A stretch of DNA of 64,000 nucleotides from Alphaproteobacteria bacterium. GTDB taxonomy: Bacteria > Pseudomonadota > Alphaproteobacteria > Rhizobiales > Methyloligellaceae. A program made the translations under genes and the position numbers. Where the stretch lies: contig VGDX01000009.1 of assembly GCA_016869535.1 (NCBI GenBank), positions 50,977 through 114,976 on the forward strand. Reading direction: 5' to 3'. Shown one piece after another: positions 46,389 to 56,540 of the stretch. Numbering within the stretch: position 1 is the stretch's first letter; the number at the start of each line of letters is the position of its first letter. The notes below the pieces were generated by a model that was not told the origin of the DNA, ran no database searches, and was given only the letters and a program-made list of their open reading frames with translations.

Positions 46389-47690
46389 ATGATTCCCCGC
46401 TATAGCCGCCCCGAAATGGCCCGTCTCTGGGAGCCGGAGACCAAGTTCCGCATCTGGCTCAAGATCGAGACCTATGCCGCGGAAGCCATGGCCGAGCTCG
46501 GCCTCATCCCCAAGCATGCCGCCGACGCCGTGAAAACGCGCGGCGGCTTCGACGTCGCACGCATCGACCAGATCGAGCGCGAAGTGAAGCACGACGTCAT
46601 CGCCTTTCTTACCTCCGTGGCCGAGCATGTGGGGCCCGAAGCACGCTTCCTGCATTCGGGGCTGACTTCGTCCGATGTGCTCGATACCTGTTTCAACGTT
46701 CAGCTGGTCGAGGCGGCAGACCTGCTCATCGCTGATATCGACGGGCTCCTTGCGGCGCTGAAAGCGCGCGCCTTCGAGCACAAGAACACGGTGACCGTGG
46801 GCCGCAGTCACGGCGTCCATGCCGAGCCGACCACCTTCGGGCTCAAGCTTGCCGGGGCTTATGCCGAATTTGCCCGCGCGCGAGAACGGATGGTTCGTGC
46901 CCGCGAGGAGGTCGCGACCTGCGCCATCTCAGGCGCGGTAGGCACCTTCGCCCATGTCGATCCTCGGGTTGAAGCCCATGTGGCAAAGAAGCTCGGTCTC
47001 ACGCCGGAGCCGGTCTCGACCCAGGTGGTGCCGCGCGATCGTCATGCTTTCTATTTCGCCACGCTCGCCGTGGTGGCCAGCTCGATCGAGCGGCTTGCCA
47101 CCGAGATCAGGCATTTGCAGCGGACCGAAGTCCTTGAAGCGGAAGAGTATTTCACGCCAGGTCAAAAGGGCTCCTCGGCCATGCCGCATAAGCGCAATCC
47201 GGTGCTGTCCGAGAATTTGACCGGGCTTGCGCGCGTCGTGCGGGCTTACGTCATGCCGGCGCTCGAGGACGTGGCGCTATGGCATGAGCGCGACATCTCC
47301 CACTCCTCGGTGGAGCGTGTGATCGGGCCTGACGCCACCATCGCGCTCGACTTCGCGCTTCATCGCCTGACCGAAATCGTCAAGGGCCTCGTGGTCTATC
47401 CCGAACGCATGCGCGCAAATCTCGACAAGCTTGGCGGGCTCATTCATTCGCAACGCGTATTGCTCGCTCTGACCAATGCCGGCGTGCCGCGCGAGGAGGC
47501 TTACCGGCTCGTGCAGCGTAACGCCATGAAGGTATGGGAGAACGGCAGCGATTTTCTCAAAACGCTGCTTGCCGACAAGGACGTCGTCGGCGTGCTATCG
47601 GAGAAGGTGCTGAGCGAACAGTTCGACCTCGATTATCATCTGAAGCAGGTCGATACGATCTTCGCCCGCGTATTCGGCACAGAGACTTAG
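46389..47690 (+). CDS. purB: Adenylosuccinate lyase
   Basis: 433 residues. Splits adenylosuccinate and SAICAR in purine synthesis. The family signature is SSAMPHKRNPVLSENLTGLARVV; the catalytic His is in VGRSHGVHAEPTTFG, and SGLTSSDVLDTCFN also fits. Starts at 46389 (MIPRYSRPEMARLWEPETKF, the usual opening); an open frame from 46332 is not used. The stop overlaps the convergent SH3-like gene by four bases. The other pur genes follow at 51016. Confidence 0.97.
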   Translation: MIPRYSRPEMARLWEPETKFRIWLKIETYAAEAMAELGLIPKHAADAVKTRGGFDVARIDQIEREVKHDVIAFLTSVAEHVGPEARFLHSGLTSSDVLDTCFNVQLVEAADLLIADIDGLLAALKARAFEHKNTVTVGRSHGVHAEPTTFGLKLAGAYAEFARARERMVRAREEVATCAISGAVGTFAHVDPRVEAHVAKKLGLTPEPVSTQVVPRDRHAFYFATLAVVASSIERLATEIRHLQRTEVLEAEEYFTPGQKGSSAMPHKRNPVLSENLTGLARVVRAYVMPALEDVALWHERDISHSSVERVIGPDATIALDFALHRLTEIVKGLVVYPERMRANLDKLGGLIHSQRVLLALTNAGVPREEAYRLVQRNAMKVWENGSDFLKTLLADKDVVGVLSEKVLSEQFDLDYHLKQVDTIFARVFGTET

Positions 47691-48127
47691 CGAAGACGAG
47701 ACCGCGGAATCGTCTCGAGCGGCCCGGCACCCCCACTCGGAATCCCTTCCTGATACTTCGTGTAGTTACCGTATTTGTCGTAATAGCGCCGCCCGCCATA
47801 GCCCCAGAAACCCGGCGTGTAGCCATAGGGCGGGAAAGCCAGAGGGACGTTGTAGTCATAAGCGACCCCTCTCTGCTTATCCGCACGCCCGAAGCGCAAT
47901 GTGGCGCTGCGCACATAACCGCCGGCTGCGGCGCACCAGCCATTACGGCAATTCGTGGCGTTGATCGTCGTCGCAGGCTGGATCGTGGCGATCACAGCGG
48001 AAGCGTCGCTGCGTGCGGCATGGACATTGACGGGTGCCGATACCACCGCCTTCGCGGCCAAGGCTGTGCCGTTCGGCAGAACAAGCAGAACAGTTGCTGC
48101 GCCCAGGTATTTGGCCCAATGGCCCAT
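47687..48127 (-). CDS. Small secreted SH3-like domain protein
   Basis: 146 residues with a signal peptide (about 1-24) and a bacterial SH3-like segment (VNVHAARSDASAVIATIQPATTINATNC...). The C-terminus is rich in Tyr/Gly/Pro (GYTPGFWGYGGRRYYDKYGNY), a surface-type tail. Bacterial SH3 domains often bind peptidoglycan. The Cys pair could be a disulfide. No closer assignment. Confidence 0.75.
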   Translation of the reverse strand: MGHWAKYLGAATVLLVLPNGTALAAKAVVSAPVNVHAARSDASAVIATIQPATTINATNCRNGWCAAAGGYVRSATLRFGRADKQRGVAYDYNVPLAFPPYGYTPGFWGYGGRRYYDKYGNYTKYQEGIPSGGAGPLETIPRSRLR

Positions 48128-48191
48128 GGTCAGATTACAGCTTTACGATGCGGCGTATTTTAGACGGCGCGCTTGGCTGAGGTTTGGCCAG

Positions 48192-48937
48192 TTATCGCCC
48201 GAAACGATAATTGACGCGCGCTGTCACGGATTGGATCTCGATATCGCCGTCCATGACAGGAACGCCCCCGCCGATGCCGGGGGGACAGGTGGGGCAATGC
48301 ATGGTGAAGTTGCCGGTATCGAGGTCGATAAAGGCATATTCGACGCCGAGTGAGAAATTGTTGCCGAAAGCGTATTCTGCCCCGCCGCCAAGCGTATACC
48401 CGTCGGCCCAGGTGCTGGATCTCGCCCGCACGGGCGTTCCTTGGTCGAAAAGGTCGAGATCGATATCGGCGCCCGCCCAACCCCCCTTGCCGTAGGCGAG
48501 CCAGCGATCCCATGCATATCCCACACGGCCCGTCACTGTGGTGAGCCAGCTGATCTCGGTGGTGTAACGGTCGCTCGCCGGGAAGAAGGGGCTTCGGATG
48601 GTGCCCTCGAGATCGGTGCCCGCTATCGATCCTTCGACGCCGAACACCCAGGGTCCATTTTGAAAATTGTAGCCGACTTGACCGCCGCCCAGAACGCCGC
48701 CGCCGGCATCGATATCGAAATTGTTGATGACCCGCGCCGGCCCGAGCGTATTGAACCAATTGTTGTTCACATTATGCCAACCGGTATCGCCCCAGGCACC
48801 GCCAATCTGACCGCCGACATAGAAGCCGCCCACTGCATCTCATCAGGGCTGGCCAGGAAATCGCCCGCGCCGACAGGCGCCGGTGCGTGAATGAGCATTG
48901 CGGCACCGGCGGCCAGAGCCAAAAATCTGCGCTCCAT
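48192..48937 (-). pseudogene. Porin-like outer-membrane beta-barrel protein, frameshifted
   Basis: An N-terminal signal peptide reads from the ATG at 48937 (MERRFLALAAGAAMLIHAPA...), continuing as DEMQW. The barrel, starting GGFYVGGQIGGAWGDTGW and ending TARVNYRFGR, is in another frame from 48833. Restoring a G in a GGG run near 48834-48837 would join them as QWGGFYVGG, the usual start of Omp25/Omp31-like barrels in Rhizobiales. So the gene is broken by a one-base deletion or the sequence has an error. The barrel part alone opens with GTG but would lack export. Confidence 0.75.
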
Positions 48938-48953
48938 GGCTTCGAAAACCCCC

Positions 48954-49514
48954 CTATTCGTCGTAGGATTCCCTCAGCGCGCCGCTTATCCCTTGCATGT
49001 CGATTCTCTCTATAGGCCCACCGTTATCTTCGTAACGATCGCCGTAGAAGATATGCGGCATGTAGCGATAACGGTCGCGCTCCTGGGCCATCATGAAAAA
49101 GCGCCTGCGGTAGAAGCGTTGATCGACCGCCGTATAGGGCGGCAGATCGAAATACCAATCGGCCTTCGGATAATGGCCGGCGCGGTAGGGATAAGGAGGG
49201 TAAATTGGAATGATCTGTGGTTCGGGGTTGAGGCGTGCGTCGTTAGCGGTCACCGGCCCCCATTCGGTGCGTTGCAGCGCGGTCACCCGCCCATAGCCCG
49301 AATAGCCTTCCCAATCGATCTTGCAATAGAGGCGACCGCAGGACACGACATAGACAATGGTCTCTGGCGGTATGGTGGTGACGAGTGGGTATTTCGCGTT
49401 GGGGCCGGTGCGCAGGAGCACTTCGGCAACCGTCTTGGCCTCGCGCGCTAAGGCCGCACCGGCGGAGATCGCCAGCACGAGCACGGCAACCAAGCCCTGA
49501 AGCCAAAGCCGCAT
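48954..49514 (-). CDS. Secreted SH3-domain protein, unknown function
   Basis: 186 residues: signal peptide (about 1-24, MRLWLQGLVAVLVLAISAG), an SH3-like domain (VLLRTGPNAKYPLVTTIPPETIVYVVSCG...KIDWEGYSGYG), then a Pro/Tyr-rich tail (PQIIPIYPPYPYRAGHYP). Start at 49514 chosen over 49544 because it gives the signal peptide. Stands beside the barrel pseudogene and another SH3-like gene, a small cluster of envelope proteins. Confidence 0.75.
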   Translation of the reverse strand: MRLWLQGLVAVLVLAISAGAALAREAKTVAEVLLRTGPNAKYPLVTTIPPETIVYVVSCGRLYCKIDWEGYSGYGRVTALQRTEWGPVTANDARLNPEPQIIPIYPPYPYRAGHYPKADWYFDLPPYTAVDQRFYRRRFFMMAQERDRYRYMPHIFYGDRYEDNGGPIERIDMQGISGALRESYDE

Positions 49515-49615
49515 GAAAGCCCCCAAGTGATTCGATTCTGACACAGGCTAGGCCCGGCGTCAGCCTTCGTTTTCACTTGCCGGCGATTTTTCGGTCTAAA
49601 GCGGGGTGATTCGTT

Positions 49616-50386
49616 TTAGGAACCACGCGCGTCGCGCAAGGTTTCAGCAGCGACCCGGGAGAACCAGGTGGCGTCGGTTCCAACGGCGACGATGTCCCAG
49701 CCCTCGGTGACCAATGGTTTCGCGTAGTCGATATCGTTGGCATAGATCAGCGCCATGACCGCGTTCTCGCGGCATTTGCGCAAGACGAGTTCCCGCGCCT
49801 CCTTGACCTCCTTCGCCCAGATATCGAGGCGGCCGGTGAGAGCGATCGACAGATCGTTCGGCCCGAAACACAGCATGTCGACGCCTTCGAGCGCGAGAAT
49901 GTCGTCGAGCTGGTCCAGCGCCCCGCGTGTTTCGATCTGCGGGCAAGCGATGGTCCAGGCATTGGCGGTGGTGAAATAGTCGCCTTGGTGATCGATGCGC
50001 GCGCGGTACGGTCCCCAGCTGCGCAAGCCGCGCGGTGGAAACTTCACCGCGCGCACAAAGGCATCGGCATCCTCCACGCTCTCGATCAACGGGCACATGA
50101 CCCCTTGCGCGCCAGCATCGAGTGCCCGTCCCGCCAGGCCTGGATCGTTATTCGCCACGCGCACGATGGCCGGCATGCCGCAGGCGCGCGCGGCGGTCAG
50201 GCAGCCGAGTTGCGCCTCGTTGCCGCCGAGTCCGTGTTGTTGATCCATGGTGATGCAGTCCCAGCCCGCCTCACCGATCAGCTCGATGAGAAATGGCGAA
50301 TTGAGCGTGAGCCACGCACTGAACAGCGTGCGGCGCTCGCGCGCGGCTTGGCGGAAGCGGTCCTCACGCATGGCCGGCGGGTTCAC
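49616..50386 (-). CDS. HpcH/HpaI family aldolase (2-keto-3-deoxy sugar acid type)
   Basis: 256 residues. Metal-dependent class II aldolase family that cleaves or forms hydroxy-oxo acids. Marks: FSAWLTLNSPFLIELIGEAGWDCITMDQQHG, GAQGVMCPLIESVEDADAFVRAVKFPPRGLRSWG, CPQIETRGALDQLDDILALEGVDMLCFGPNDLSIALT. Substrate unknown; GarL- and HpaI-like members are indistinguishable here. GTG start overlaps the stop of the ATPase zeta gene by four bases, so the two are translationally linked. Confidence 0.87.
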   Translation of the reverse strand: MNPPAMREDRFRQAARERRTLFSAWLTLNSPFLIELIGEAGWDCITMDQQHGLGGNEAQLGCLTAARACGMPAIVRVANNDPGLAGRALDAGAQGVMCPLIESVEDADAFVRAVKFPPRGLRSWGPYRARIDHQGDYFTTANAWTIACPQIETRGALDQLDDILALEGVDMLCFGPNDLSIALTGRLDIWAKEVKEARELVLRKCRENAVMALIYANDIDYAKPLVTEGWDIVAVGTDATWFSRVAAETLRDARGS

Positions 50387-50709
50387 CCTTTGCTTTCGGT
50401 TTCAATTTGCGTGACGGCCTCTCCCAACAGGTCCGACATTGCACGCCGTATTTGGTGATCCGATTGATCCACGCCCTTGGCGTCGAAATCCGCCCTGATC
50501 TTGCGGAACACGTCCTCATCTCCGGGCTCGGCAAGGTCCGCTATGACCACCTCCCGGGCATAGGCTTGGGCATCCTCGCCAGTGATCCCCATCTTCTCGG
50601 CCGCCCATAGCCCGAGCAGCTTGTTGCGACGCGCGTTCGACTTGAATCGCAGTTCCTCATCGAGGGCAAATTTCCGCTCGACCCCCTTCTGGCGATCCTC
50701 GAAAGTCAT
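50383..50709 (-). CDS. ATPase inhibitor subunit zeta (DUF1476)
   Basis: 108 residues, all helical and acidic, starting MTFEDRQKGVERKFALDEELRFKSNARRNKLLGLWAAEKMG, the DUF1476 opening. In Alphaproteobacteria it is an inhibitor of F1F0-ATPase that blocks reverse rotation. A Shine-Dalgarno (AGGAGG) lies 10 bases before the ATG at 50709. An open frame upstream (from 50784) is not used. Coupled to an HpaI-type aldolase gene. Confidence 0.93.
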   Translation of the reverse strand: MTFEDRQKGVERKFALDEELRFKSNARRNKLLGLWAAEKMGITGEDAQAYAREVVIADLAEPGDEDVFRKIRADFDAKGVDQSDHQIRRAMSDLLGEAVTQIETESKG

Positions 50710-51015
50710 GAACCAGGCACCTCCTATGCACGCGCCCCTCGTGTTCGTGGGGCAAAACCCGTGGAAATTGTGGAGAAAATTCACCTCTCTGGAGCCGAGG
50801 GATAGCCCGCCATGCCTCGGAAATCAACAAATCCGGGGGAGAAATAGGCTGCGTCCCAGCGAACGTTGTAGCCCCCCGCCCCTTAAGCTAAGGTCGCTCA
50901 AGACCCCTTGAATCGATTCCGGCGATGTTGATTCCGACGTTGTGCGCGGGCCTTTGCGACCACTCCCGTGCGCGGCGGCATAAGCGGTAAGAGTCACTGG
51001 CGTAAGGAACCAAGC
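50710..51015. other. Divergent intergenic region between zeta subunit and purC
   Basis: 306 bases without a supported gene. It must contain divergent promoters. I see no PurR-like operator, riboswitch or terminator. Confidence 0.4.
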
Positions 51016-51786
51016 ATGAACAGACGGCGGCGCGTTTACGAAGGTAAGGCCAAAATCCTCTACGAGGGCCCGGAGCCCGGCACGCTCGTCCAGCATTTCA
51101 AGGACGATGCCACCGCCTTCAACAACAAGAAGCACGACCGCATCGAAGGCAAGGGCGTGCTCAATAATCGCATCTCGGAGTTTCTTTTCCAGAAGCTCGG
51201 CGACATCGGCGTGCCAACGCATTTCATCAAGCGCCTCAATATGCGTGAGCAGCTGATCCGCGAGGTCGAGATCATCCCGCTCGAAGTCGTGGTGCGGAAT
51301 GTCGCCGCAGGATCGCTCGCCACACGGCTCGGCCTTGAAGAAGGCACGGTGCTGCCGCGCTCGATCGTCGAGTTCTATTACAAGAACGACCAGCTCGGCG
51401 ACCCGTTGGTAACCGAGGAGCACATCACCGCCTTTAGCTGGTCCAACCCGCAGGAGATCGACGACATCATGTCGCTCGTGCTCCGCATCAACGACTTTCT
51501 GTCGGGACTATTCCTCGGCGTCGGCATCAGGCTCGTGGATTTCAAGTGCGAGTTCGGACGGCTATGGGAAAACGACCAGATGCGCATCGTGCTGGCCGAC
51601 GAGATTTCTCCGGATTGCTGCCGCCTATGGGACGTCGAGACCAAGAACAAGCTCGACAAGGACCGCTTCCGCCGCGACATGGGCGGCCTAGTCGAGGCCT
51701 ATCAGGAAGTTGCGCGCAGGCTCGGCCTGCACGTGGACAACCCGACGCGGGTGAGAAGCGGCCCGGTGCTGGTGCGCTCGAAATGA
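51016..51786 (+). CDS. purC: Phosphoribosylaminoimidazole-succinocarboxamide synthase
   Basis: 256 residues. SAICAR synthase of purine synthesis. Marks: [53 protein letters not shown] and [13 protein letters not shown]. Start at 51016 ([10 protein letters not shown]) fits the family. First gene of purC-purS-purQ-purL. Confidence 0.97.
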   Translation: MNRRRRVYEGKAKILYEGPEPGTLVQHFKDDATAFNNKKHDRIEGKGVLNNRISEFLFQKLGDIGVPTHFIKRLNMREQLIREVEIIPLEVVVRNVAAGSLATRLGLEEGTVLPRSIVEFYYKNDQLGDPLVTEEHITAFSWSNPQEIDDIMSLVLRINDFLSGLFLGVGIRLVDFKCEFGRLWENDQMRIVLADEISPDCCRLWDVETKNKLDKDRFRRDMGGLVEAYQEVARRLGLHVDNPTRVRSGPVLVRSK

Positions 51787-51805
51787 CATTGGGGTTGGAG
51801 GGGGC

Positions 51806-52051
51806 ATGAAGGCGCGGATTACCATCACACTGAAGCAGGGCGTGCTCGACCCGCAAGGCAAGGCCATCGAAGGCGCCCTGCACGCGCTTGGCTTCGGCTC
51901 GGTTGGCAATGTGCGGCAGGGTAAATATATCGAGGTCGAAGTGGACGAGAGCGATCCGGCCAAGGCGCGCGCGGCGGTAGAGCGCATGTGCGATCAGCTT
52001 CTCGCCAACACCATCATCGAGAACTACGCCTATGAGCTTGAGGCGGCTTAG
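51806..52051 (+). CDS. purS: Phosphoribosylformylglycinamidine synthase subunit PurS
   Basis: 81 residues, PurS family (ITLKQGVLDPQGKAIEGALHALGFG, VGNVRQGKYIEVEV). Bridges PurQ and PurL in the three-part FGAM synthase found in Gram-positives and Alphaproteobacteria. 19 bases after purC. A gap of 128 bases with a repeat element follows. Confidence 0.97.
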   Translation: MKARITITLKQGVLDPQGKAIEGALHALGFGSVGNVRQGKYIEVEVDESDPAKARAAVERMCDQLLANTIIENYAYELEAA

Positions 52052-52070
52052 CCTGTATTTGCCTGTTTTG

Positions 52071-52161
52071 CGTCATTCCGGCGCAAGCCGGAATCGGAAT
52101 ACCCCCTCAATGTTTGCATCCTCGTTTGCATCCTCGGGCTCCCGGCTAACTCCGGGATGAC
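52071..52161. repeat. REP-like palindromic element with internal tandem 12-mer
   Basis: Near-inverted ends GTCATTCCGG (52072-52081) and CCGGGATGAC (52152-52161). Inside are a perfect hairpin ATTCCGGC-GCAA-GCCGGAAT (52075-52094) and a 12-base direct repeat GTTTGCATCCTC at 52112 and 52124. This has the look of the short palindromic repeats scattered in alphaproteobacterial intergenic regions. It lies between purS and purQ. Confidence 0.75.
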
Positions 52162-52179
52162 TTTTGGGATTTTAGGAGC

Positions 52180-52869
52180 ATGAAAACCTCTGTCATCGTC
52201 TTTCCCGGATCGAATTGCGACCGCGACGCGGCCGTGGCGCTTGAAGCCGCCACCGGACACCCGCCCGCCATGGTCTGGCACGGCGACGCCGAGCTTCCCA
52301 ACAGCGATCTCATCGTGCTTCCGGGCGGCTTCTCCTACGGCGACTATCTCCGCTCCGGCGCCATGGCGGCGCACTCACCGGTCATGCGCGAGGTGGTCAA
52401 ACGCGCGAAAGGCGGCACACCGGTGCTCGGCATCTGCAACGGCTTCCAGGTGCTGACCGAGGCGCGGCTTCTGCCGGGCGTGCTGATGCGCAACGCCACG
52501 CTTAAATTCATCTGCAAGGACGTGTATCTGAAAGTCGAGCGTAGCGACAGCATGTTCACGCACCGCTACGTACTAGGCGAGGTGGTGCGTTTTCCCGTCG
52601 CGCATAAGGACGGCAGCTATTTCGCGGACGAAGACACGCTTGACCGGCTAGAAGGAGAAGGCCGTGTCGCCTTCCGCTATTGCGAGGCGTCAGGGGCTGT
52701 CACGGAGGTGGGCAATCCCAACGGCTCGTCCCGCAACATCGCCGGCATCTATAACGAGACGGGCACCGTGCTCGGATTGATGCCACATCCGGAGCGTCTC
52801 GCCGATCCGGCGCTCTCCGGCACCGACGGCGCCAAGATGTTCGCTTCGCTAGTGGAGGCTCTTCCTTGA
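52180..52869 (+). CDS. purQ: Phosphoribosylformylglycinamidine synthase subunit PurQ (glutaminase)
   Basis: 229 residues, class I glutamine amidotransferase. Nucleophilic Cys in [10 protein letters not shown]; His/Glu of the triad in MPHPERL. Start [21 protein letters not shown] fits PurQ. Overlaps the purL start. Confidence 0.97.
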   Translation: MKTSVIVFPGSNCDRDAAVALEAATGHPPAMVWHGDAELPNSDLIVLPGGFSYGDYLRSGAMAAHSPVMREVVKRAKGGTPVLGICNGFQVLTEARLLPGVLMRNATLKFICKDVYLKVERSDSMFTHRYVLGEVVRFPVAHKDGSYFADEDTLDRLEGEGRVAFRYCEASGAVTEVGNPNGSSRNIAGIYNETGTVLGLMPHPERLADPALSGTDGAKMFASLVEALP

Positions 52870-55091
52870 ACATCGTGGCAAAAGCGGCCAGAGCCTTGAA
52901 AGCGCCAAGCCGGGATATCGTCGCCGAGCATGGATTGTCGCCGGAGGAATATCGCCGCCTCGTCGATGCCATCGGACGCGAACCGTCGCTGACCGAACTC
53001 GGCATCTTCTCGGTGATGTGGTCCGAGCACTGCTCCTACAAATCCTCAAGGGTATGGCTCAAGAAACTCCCCACGCAAGGTCCGCAAGTCATCCAGGGGC
53101 CCGGCGAGAATGCCGGCGTGGTCGATATCGGCGACGGACATGCCGCGGTTTTCAAAATGGAGAGCCACAACCACCCGTCCTATATCGAGCCTTATCAGGG
53201 CGCCGCAACCGGCGTCGGCGGTATCATGCGCGACGTGTTCACCATGGGTGCACGCCCGATCGCCAACATGAATGCGCTCCGCTTCGGCGCACCGGACCAT
53301 CCCAAGACACGTCATCTCGTTGCCGGCGTGGTGTCGGGCATCGGCGATTACGGCAATTGCATGGGTGTGCCGACGGTGGGCGGCGAGACCAATTTCGATC
53401 CGCGCTACAACGACAACATCCTGGTCAATGCCATGACCGTCGGGCTGGTCGATGCCAAGCGCATCTTCAGGTCCGCCGCCAAAGGCGTGGGTCTCCCCGT
53501 GGTCTATGTCGGCTCCAAGACCGGACGCGACGGCATTCATGGCGCCACCATGGCCTCGGCCGAGTTCGACGAAGCCTCGGAGGAAAAGCGGCCCACGGTG
53601 CAGGTCGGCGATCCCTTCACCGAGAAACTTCTTCTCGAAGCCTGCCTCGAATTGATGGCCACCGACACCATCGTTGCCATCCAGGACATGGGCGCGGCCG
53701 GGCTGACCTCTTCCTCCGTCGAGATGGCCGATAAAGGCGGCGTCGGTATTGAACTCGAGCTTGCCCGCGTGCCGACGCGGGAAGAGGGCATGACCGCGTA
53801 CGAGATGATGCTGTCTGAGAGCCAGGAACGCATGCTCATGGTCTTGAAGCCCGGCGTTGAGGTTCAAGCCGAGCGCGTATTCAAGAAATGGGGACTCGAT
53901 TTCGCGGTGATCGGCTATACGACCGACACCGGCCGGCTCGTGGTGCGCCATGCAGGTGCCGTCGAGGCCGACATTCCGCTCGCGGCGCTGGCGCAGGCCG
54001 CGCCGGTCTATGAGCGTCCCTGGACCCCGAAAACGCCGCCTGCCGCACTCGATCCGCATGACGTTCCGGCGCCTAACAGCCTGCTCGACTGCCTGGAGAT
54101 CATGCTGGACTCCCCTCACCTCGCCTCGCGCCGCTGGATTTGGGAACAATATGACCACATGGTCATGGCCGATACGGTACAGCGACCGGGGGGCGATGCA
54201 GCGGTGGTGCGCGTGCATGGCACGCAAAAGGGCCTCGCTATCTCCTGCGACGTGACGCCGCGTTACTGTGCCGCCGACCCGCGCGAAGGCGCGAAACAGG
54301 CCGTCGCGGAATGCTGGCGCAATCTCACCGCGGCCGGGGCCGATCCGCTTGCCATCACCGATTGCCTGAATTTCGGCAATCCGGAGCGGCCCGAGATCAT
54401 GGGCGAGTTCGTCGGCGCCATCGAAGGCATGGCCGAAGCGTGCGCGGCGCTCTCATTCCCCGTCGTGTCGGGCAATGTGTCGCTTTATAACGAAACGAAT
54501 GGCGCGGCCATTCCACCAACGCCCGCGGTCGGCGGTGTGGGTCTCATTCCCGATATTGCGCAGATGGCGACCATCGCGTTGAAGCGCGACGGTAACCTTC
54601 TGCTGCTCCTTGGCGCTGAGCACGGTCAGCTCGGCCAATCGCTTTATACACAGATCATGCTCGAACGAAGCCATGGCGCCCCGCCCCCCGTCGATCTCGA
54701 TACGGAGCGGCGCACGGGCGATCTCGTCAGGAACCTGATCAGGGAAGGTGCGGTGTCGGCGGTGCATGACGTCTCCGATGGCGGCCTCCTGGTCGCCATT
54801 GCCGAGATGGCCCTTGCCGGTAATCAGGGCGTCACGCTGGAAACCGCGCCCGACCATTTGCCGGCTCATGCACTCTGGTTCGGCGAAGATCAGGCACGCT
54901 ATGTGGTCGAAGCGGCGCCCGACAAGGCCGACGCCATACACAAGGCGGCTGCTCTGGCCGAGGTGCCGATCCGGCTGCTCGGCCGGGTTGGCGGCGATGC
55001 GATCGCCATTACCGGCGAAACGCCGCTGCCGCTCAAAACCTTGCGCGCCGTCCACGAGGATTGGTTGCCGCGCTTCATGGCGCATGGCTGA
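52866..55091 (+). CDS. purL: Phosphoribosylformylglycinamidine synthase subunit PurL
   Basis: 741 residues, the small (non-fused) PurL form used with PurS and PurQ. Marks: [97 protein letters not shown] and [21 protein letters not shown] start overlaps purQ by four bases (TTGA), translationally coupled. Alternative GTG at 52875. Confidence 0.96.
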   Translation: MNIVAKAARALKAPSRDIVAEHGLSPEEYRRLVDAIGREPSLTELGIFSVMWSEHCSYKSSRVWLKKLPTQGPQVIQGPGENAGVVDIGDGHAAVFKMESHNHPSYIEPYQGAATGVGGIMRDVFTMGARPIANMNALRFGAPDHPKTRHLVAGVVSGIGDYGNCMGVPTVGGETNFDPRYNDNILVNAMTVGLVDAKRIFRSAAKGVGLPVVYVGSKTGRDGIHGATMASAEFDEASEEKRPTVQVGDPFTEKLLLEACLELMATDTIVAIQDMGAAGLTSSSVEMADKGGVGIELELARVPTREEGMTAYEMMLSESQERMLMVLKPGVEVQAERVFKKWGLDFAVIGYTTDTGRLVVRHAGAVEADIPLAALAQAAPVYERPWTPKTPPAALDPHDVPAPNSLLDCLEIMLDSPHLASRRWIWEQYDHMVMADTVQRPGGDAAVVRVHGTQKGLAISCDVTPRYCAADPREGAKQAVAECWRNLTAAGADPLAITDCLNFGNPERPEIMGEFVGAIEGMAEACAALSFPVVSGNVSLYNETNGAAIPPTPAVGGVGLIPDIAQMATIALKRDGNLLLLLGAEHGQLGQSLYTQIMLERSHGAPPPVDLDTERRTGDLVRNLIREGAVSAVHDVSDGGLLVAIAEMALAGNQGVTLETAPDHLPAHALWFGEDQARYVVEAAPDKADAIHKAAALAEVPIRLLGRVGGDAIAITGETPLPLKTLRAVHEDWLPRFMAHG

Positions 55092-55117
55092 GAACGGGCG
55101 AGATCAGGAGCAAACTC

Positions 55118-55348
55118 ATGGCGATGGCGGCAGAGGAGATCGCGCGACTGATCAAGGAAAGCTTCCCTGATGCGGAAATCCGCATCGAGGACCTCGCTGG
55201 CGACGGCGACCATTATGCCGCGAGCATCGTGTCCGAGGCTTTCCGCGGCAAGACGCGCGTGCAACAGCACCAAATGGTCTACGCGGCTCTAAAGGGGCGC
55301 ATGGGTGGAGCGTTGCACGCCCTTGCATTGAAGACCGCCGCGCCATAG
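55118..55348 (+). CDS. bolA: BolA family protein
   Basis: 76 residues. BolA/IbaG fold (IARLIKESFPDAEIRIEDL...DGDHYAASIVSEAFRGKTRVQQHQMVYAALKGRM) with the conserved His in HYAASIV and a QQHQ segment. BolA proteins pair with monothiol glutaredoxins and regulate Fe-S or iron status; grxD follows here by 33 bases. Start at 55118 (MAMAAEEIARL). The subfamily (BolA versus IbaG) is not resolved. Confidence 0.92.
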   Translation: MAMAAEEIARLIKESFPDAEIRIEDLAGDGDHYAASIVSEAFRGKTRVQQHQMVYAALKGRMGGALHALALKTAAP

Positions 55349-55381
55349 TTACGCTTTGTGAGCAAGGGAAAAGGATCGACG

Positions 55382-55732
55382 ATGAGTCAGCAGGATATTC
55401 AGGACTGGATCGGCAAGCAGGTCGCGGCCAGTGATGTGGTGCTATTCATGAAAGGCACCAAGACCATGCCGCAATGCGGCTTCTCCATGCAGGTCGCGCA
55501 AATCCTTGGCCATCTCGGCGTAGACTTCAAGGACATCAACGTGCTCGACGACATGAGCGTGCGCGAAGGCATTAAGGCCTATTCGAACTGGCCGACCATT
55601 CCGCAGCTATACATCAAGGGCGAGTTCATCGGCGGCTGCGATATTGTGCGCGAGATGTTTCAGGCGGGCGAGCTACAAGAGATCTTGACCGCCAAGGGCG
55701 TCGCCCATAACGCCCAGACACAGACCGCTTAG
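55382..55732 (+). CDS. grxD: Monothiol glutaredoxin, Grx4 type
   Basis: 116 residues. CGFS active site (C32 in [14 protein letters not shown]). Holds and transfers [2Fe-2S] clusters with BolA partners. The glutathione-binding [18 protein letters not shown] is present. Start at 55382; the in-frame ATG-like start at 55358 is not used. Its stop overlaps the convergent rpsD stop by four bases. Confidence 0.95.
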   Translation: MSQQDIQDWIGKQVAASDVVLFMKGTKTMPQCGFSMQVAQILGHLGVDFKDINVLDDMSVREGIKAYSNWPTIPQLYIKGEFIGGCDIVREMFQAGELQEILTAKGVAHNAQTQTA

Positions 55733-56346
55733 CGGGAATAGAATTCGACGACGAGATTCGGTTCCATCATCACCGGATATGGCACGTCCGACAGCGTCGG
55801 GATCCGGCTGAGCTTCGCCGTCATCTTGTTATGGTCGACCTCAAGATAATCGGGCACGTCCCGCTCGCCACTTTGTGCCGCCTCAAGCACCAGCCCGGCA
55901 TCCTTGATCTTGTCCCGCACCTCGATCACGTCGCCCTCCCGGCAACGATAACTCGCCACGGTGACGCGCCTGCCGTTGACCTTCACATGGCCGTGGCTCA
56001 CGAATTGCCGTGCGGCGAATACCGTCGGAACGAATTTCGCGCGATAGACGATGGCGTCGAGACGCCGCTCGAGCAGGCCGATCAGTTTTTCTGACGTGTC
56101 GCCGCGCAGCCTGGCGGCCTCGTGATAGATCGCCTTGAACTGTTTCTCGGTGATGTTGCCGTAATAGCCTTTGAGCTTCTGCTTGGCGCGGAGCTGCTGA
56201 CCATAGTCGGAAAGCTTGCCGCGGCGTCGCTGCCCATGCTCGCCCGGGCCGTACTCGCGCTTATTATAGGGGCTCTTGGGGCGGCCCCAGATGTTCTCGC
56301 CAAGCCTACGGTCAATTTTGTGCTTGGCGTGAATACGTTTCGTCAT
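55729..56346 (-). CDS. rpsD: 30S ribosomal protein S4
   Basis: 205 residues. Starts [21 protein letters not shown]; the S4 domain is in [37 protein letters not shown]. Early binder of 16S rRNA, and a translational repressor in E. coli. Lacks the zinc-finger Cys (C-minus form, usual in Alphaproteobacteria). Stands alone, outside the ribosomal protein clusters. Confidence 0.98.
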   Translation of the reverse strand: MTKRIHAKHKIDRRLGENIWGRPKSPYNKREYGPGEHGQRRRGKLSDYGQQLRAKQKLKGYYGNITEKQFKAIYHEAARLRGDTSEKLIGLLERRLDAIVYRAKFVPTVFAARQFVSHGHVKVNGRRVTVASYRCREGDVIEVRDKIKDAGLVLEAAQSGERDVPDYLEVDHNKMTAKLSRIPTLSDVPYPVMMEPNLVVEFYSR

Positions 56347-56540
56347 GCTTCGGACTCCAAAGTCAAATCAAGCTCACCGCGGCGGTCATCCCCGCGCCTT
56401 AGGCAACCCTTGTGAGGTGATGGTCGAGGGGACACCGGAGCCATCTCCGGCCTCCCTGAAGCCCGAATGGCTCGTGCTTCGTTCGTTCTGTTACACGCGA
56501 ATAAGGGAAAGTGTCAATCAGCGAGGGCCGTCGATTCCGG

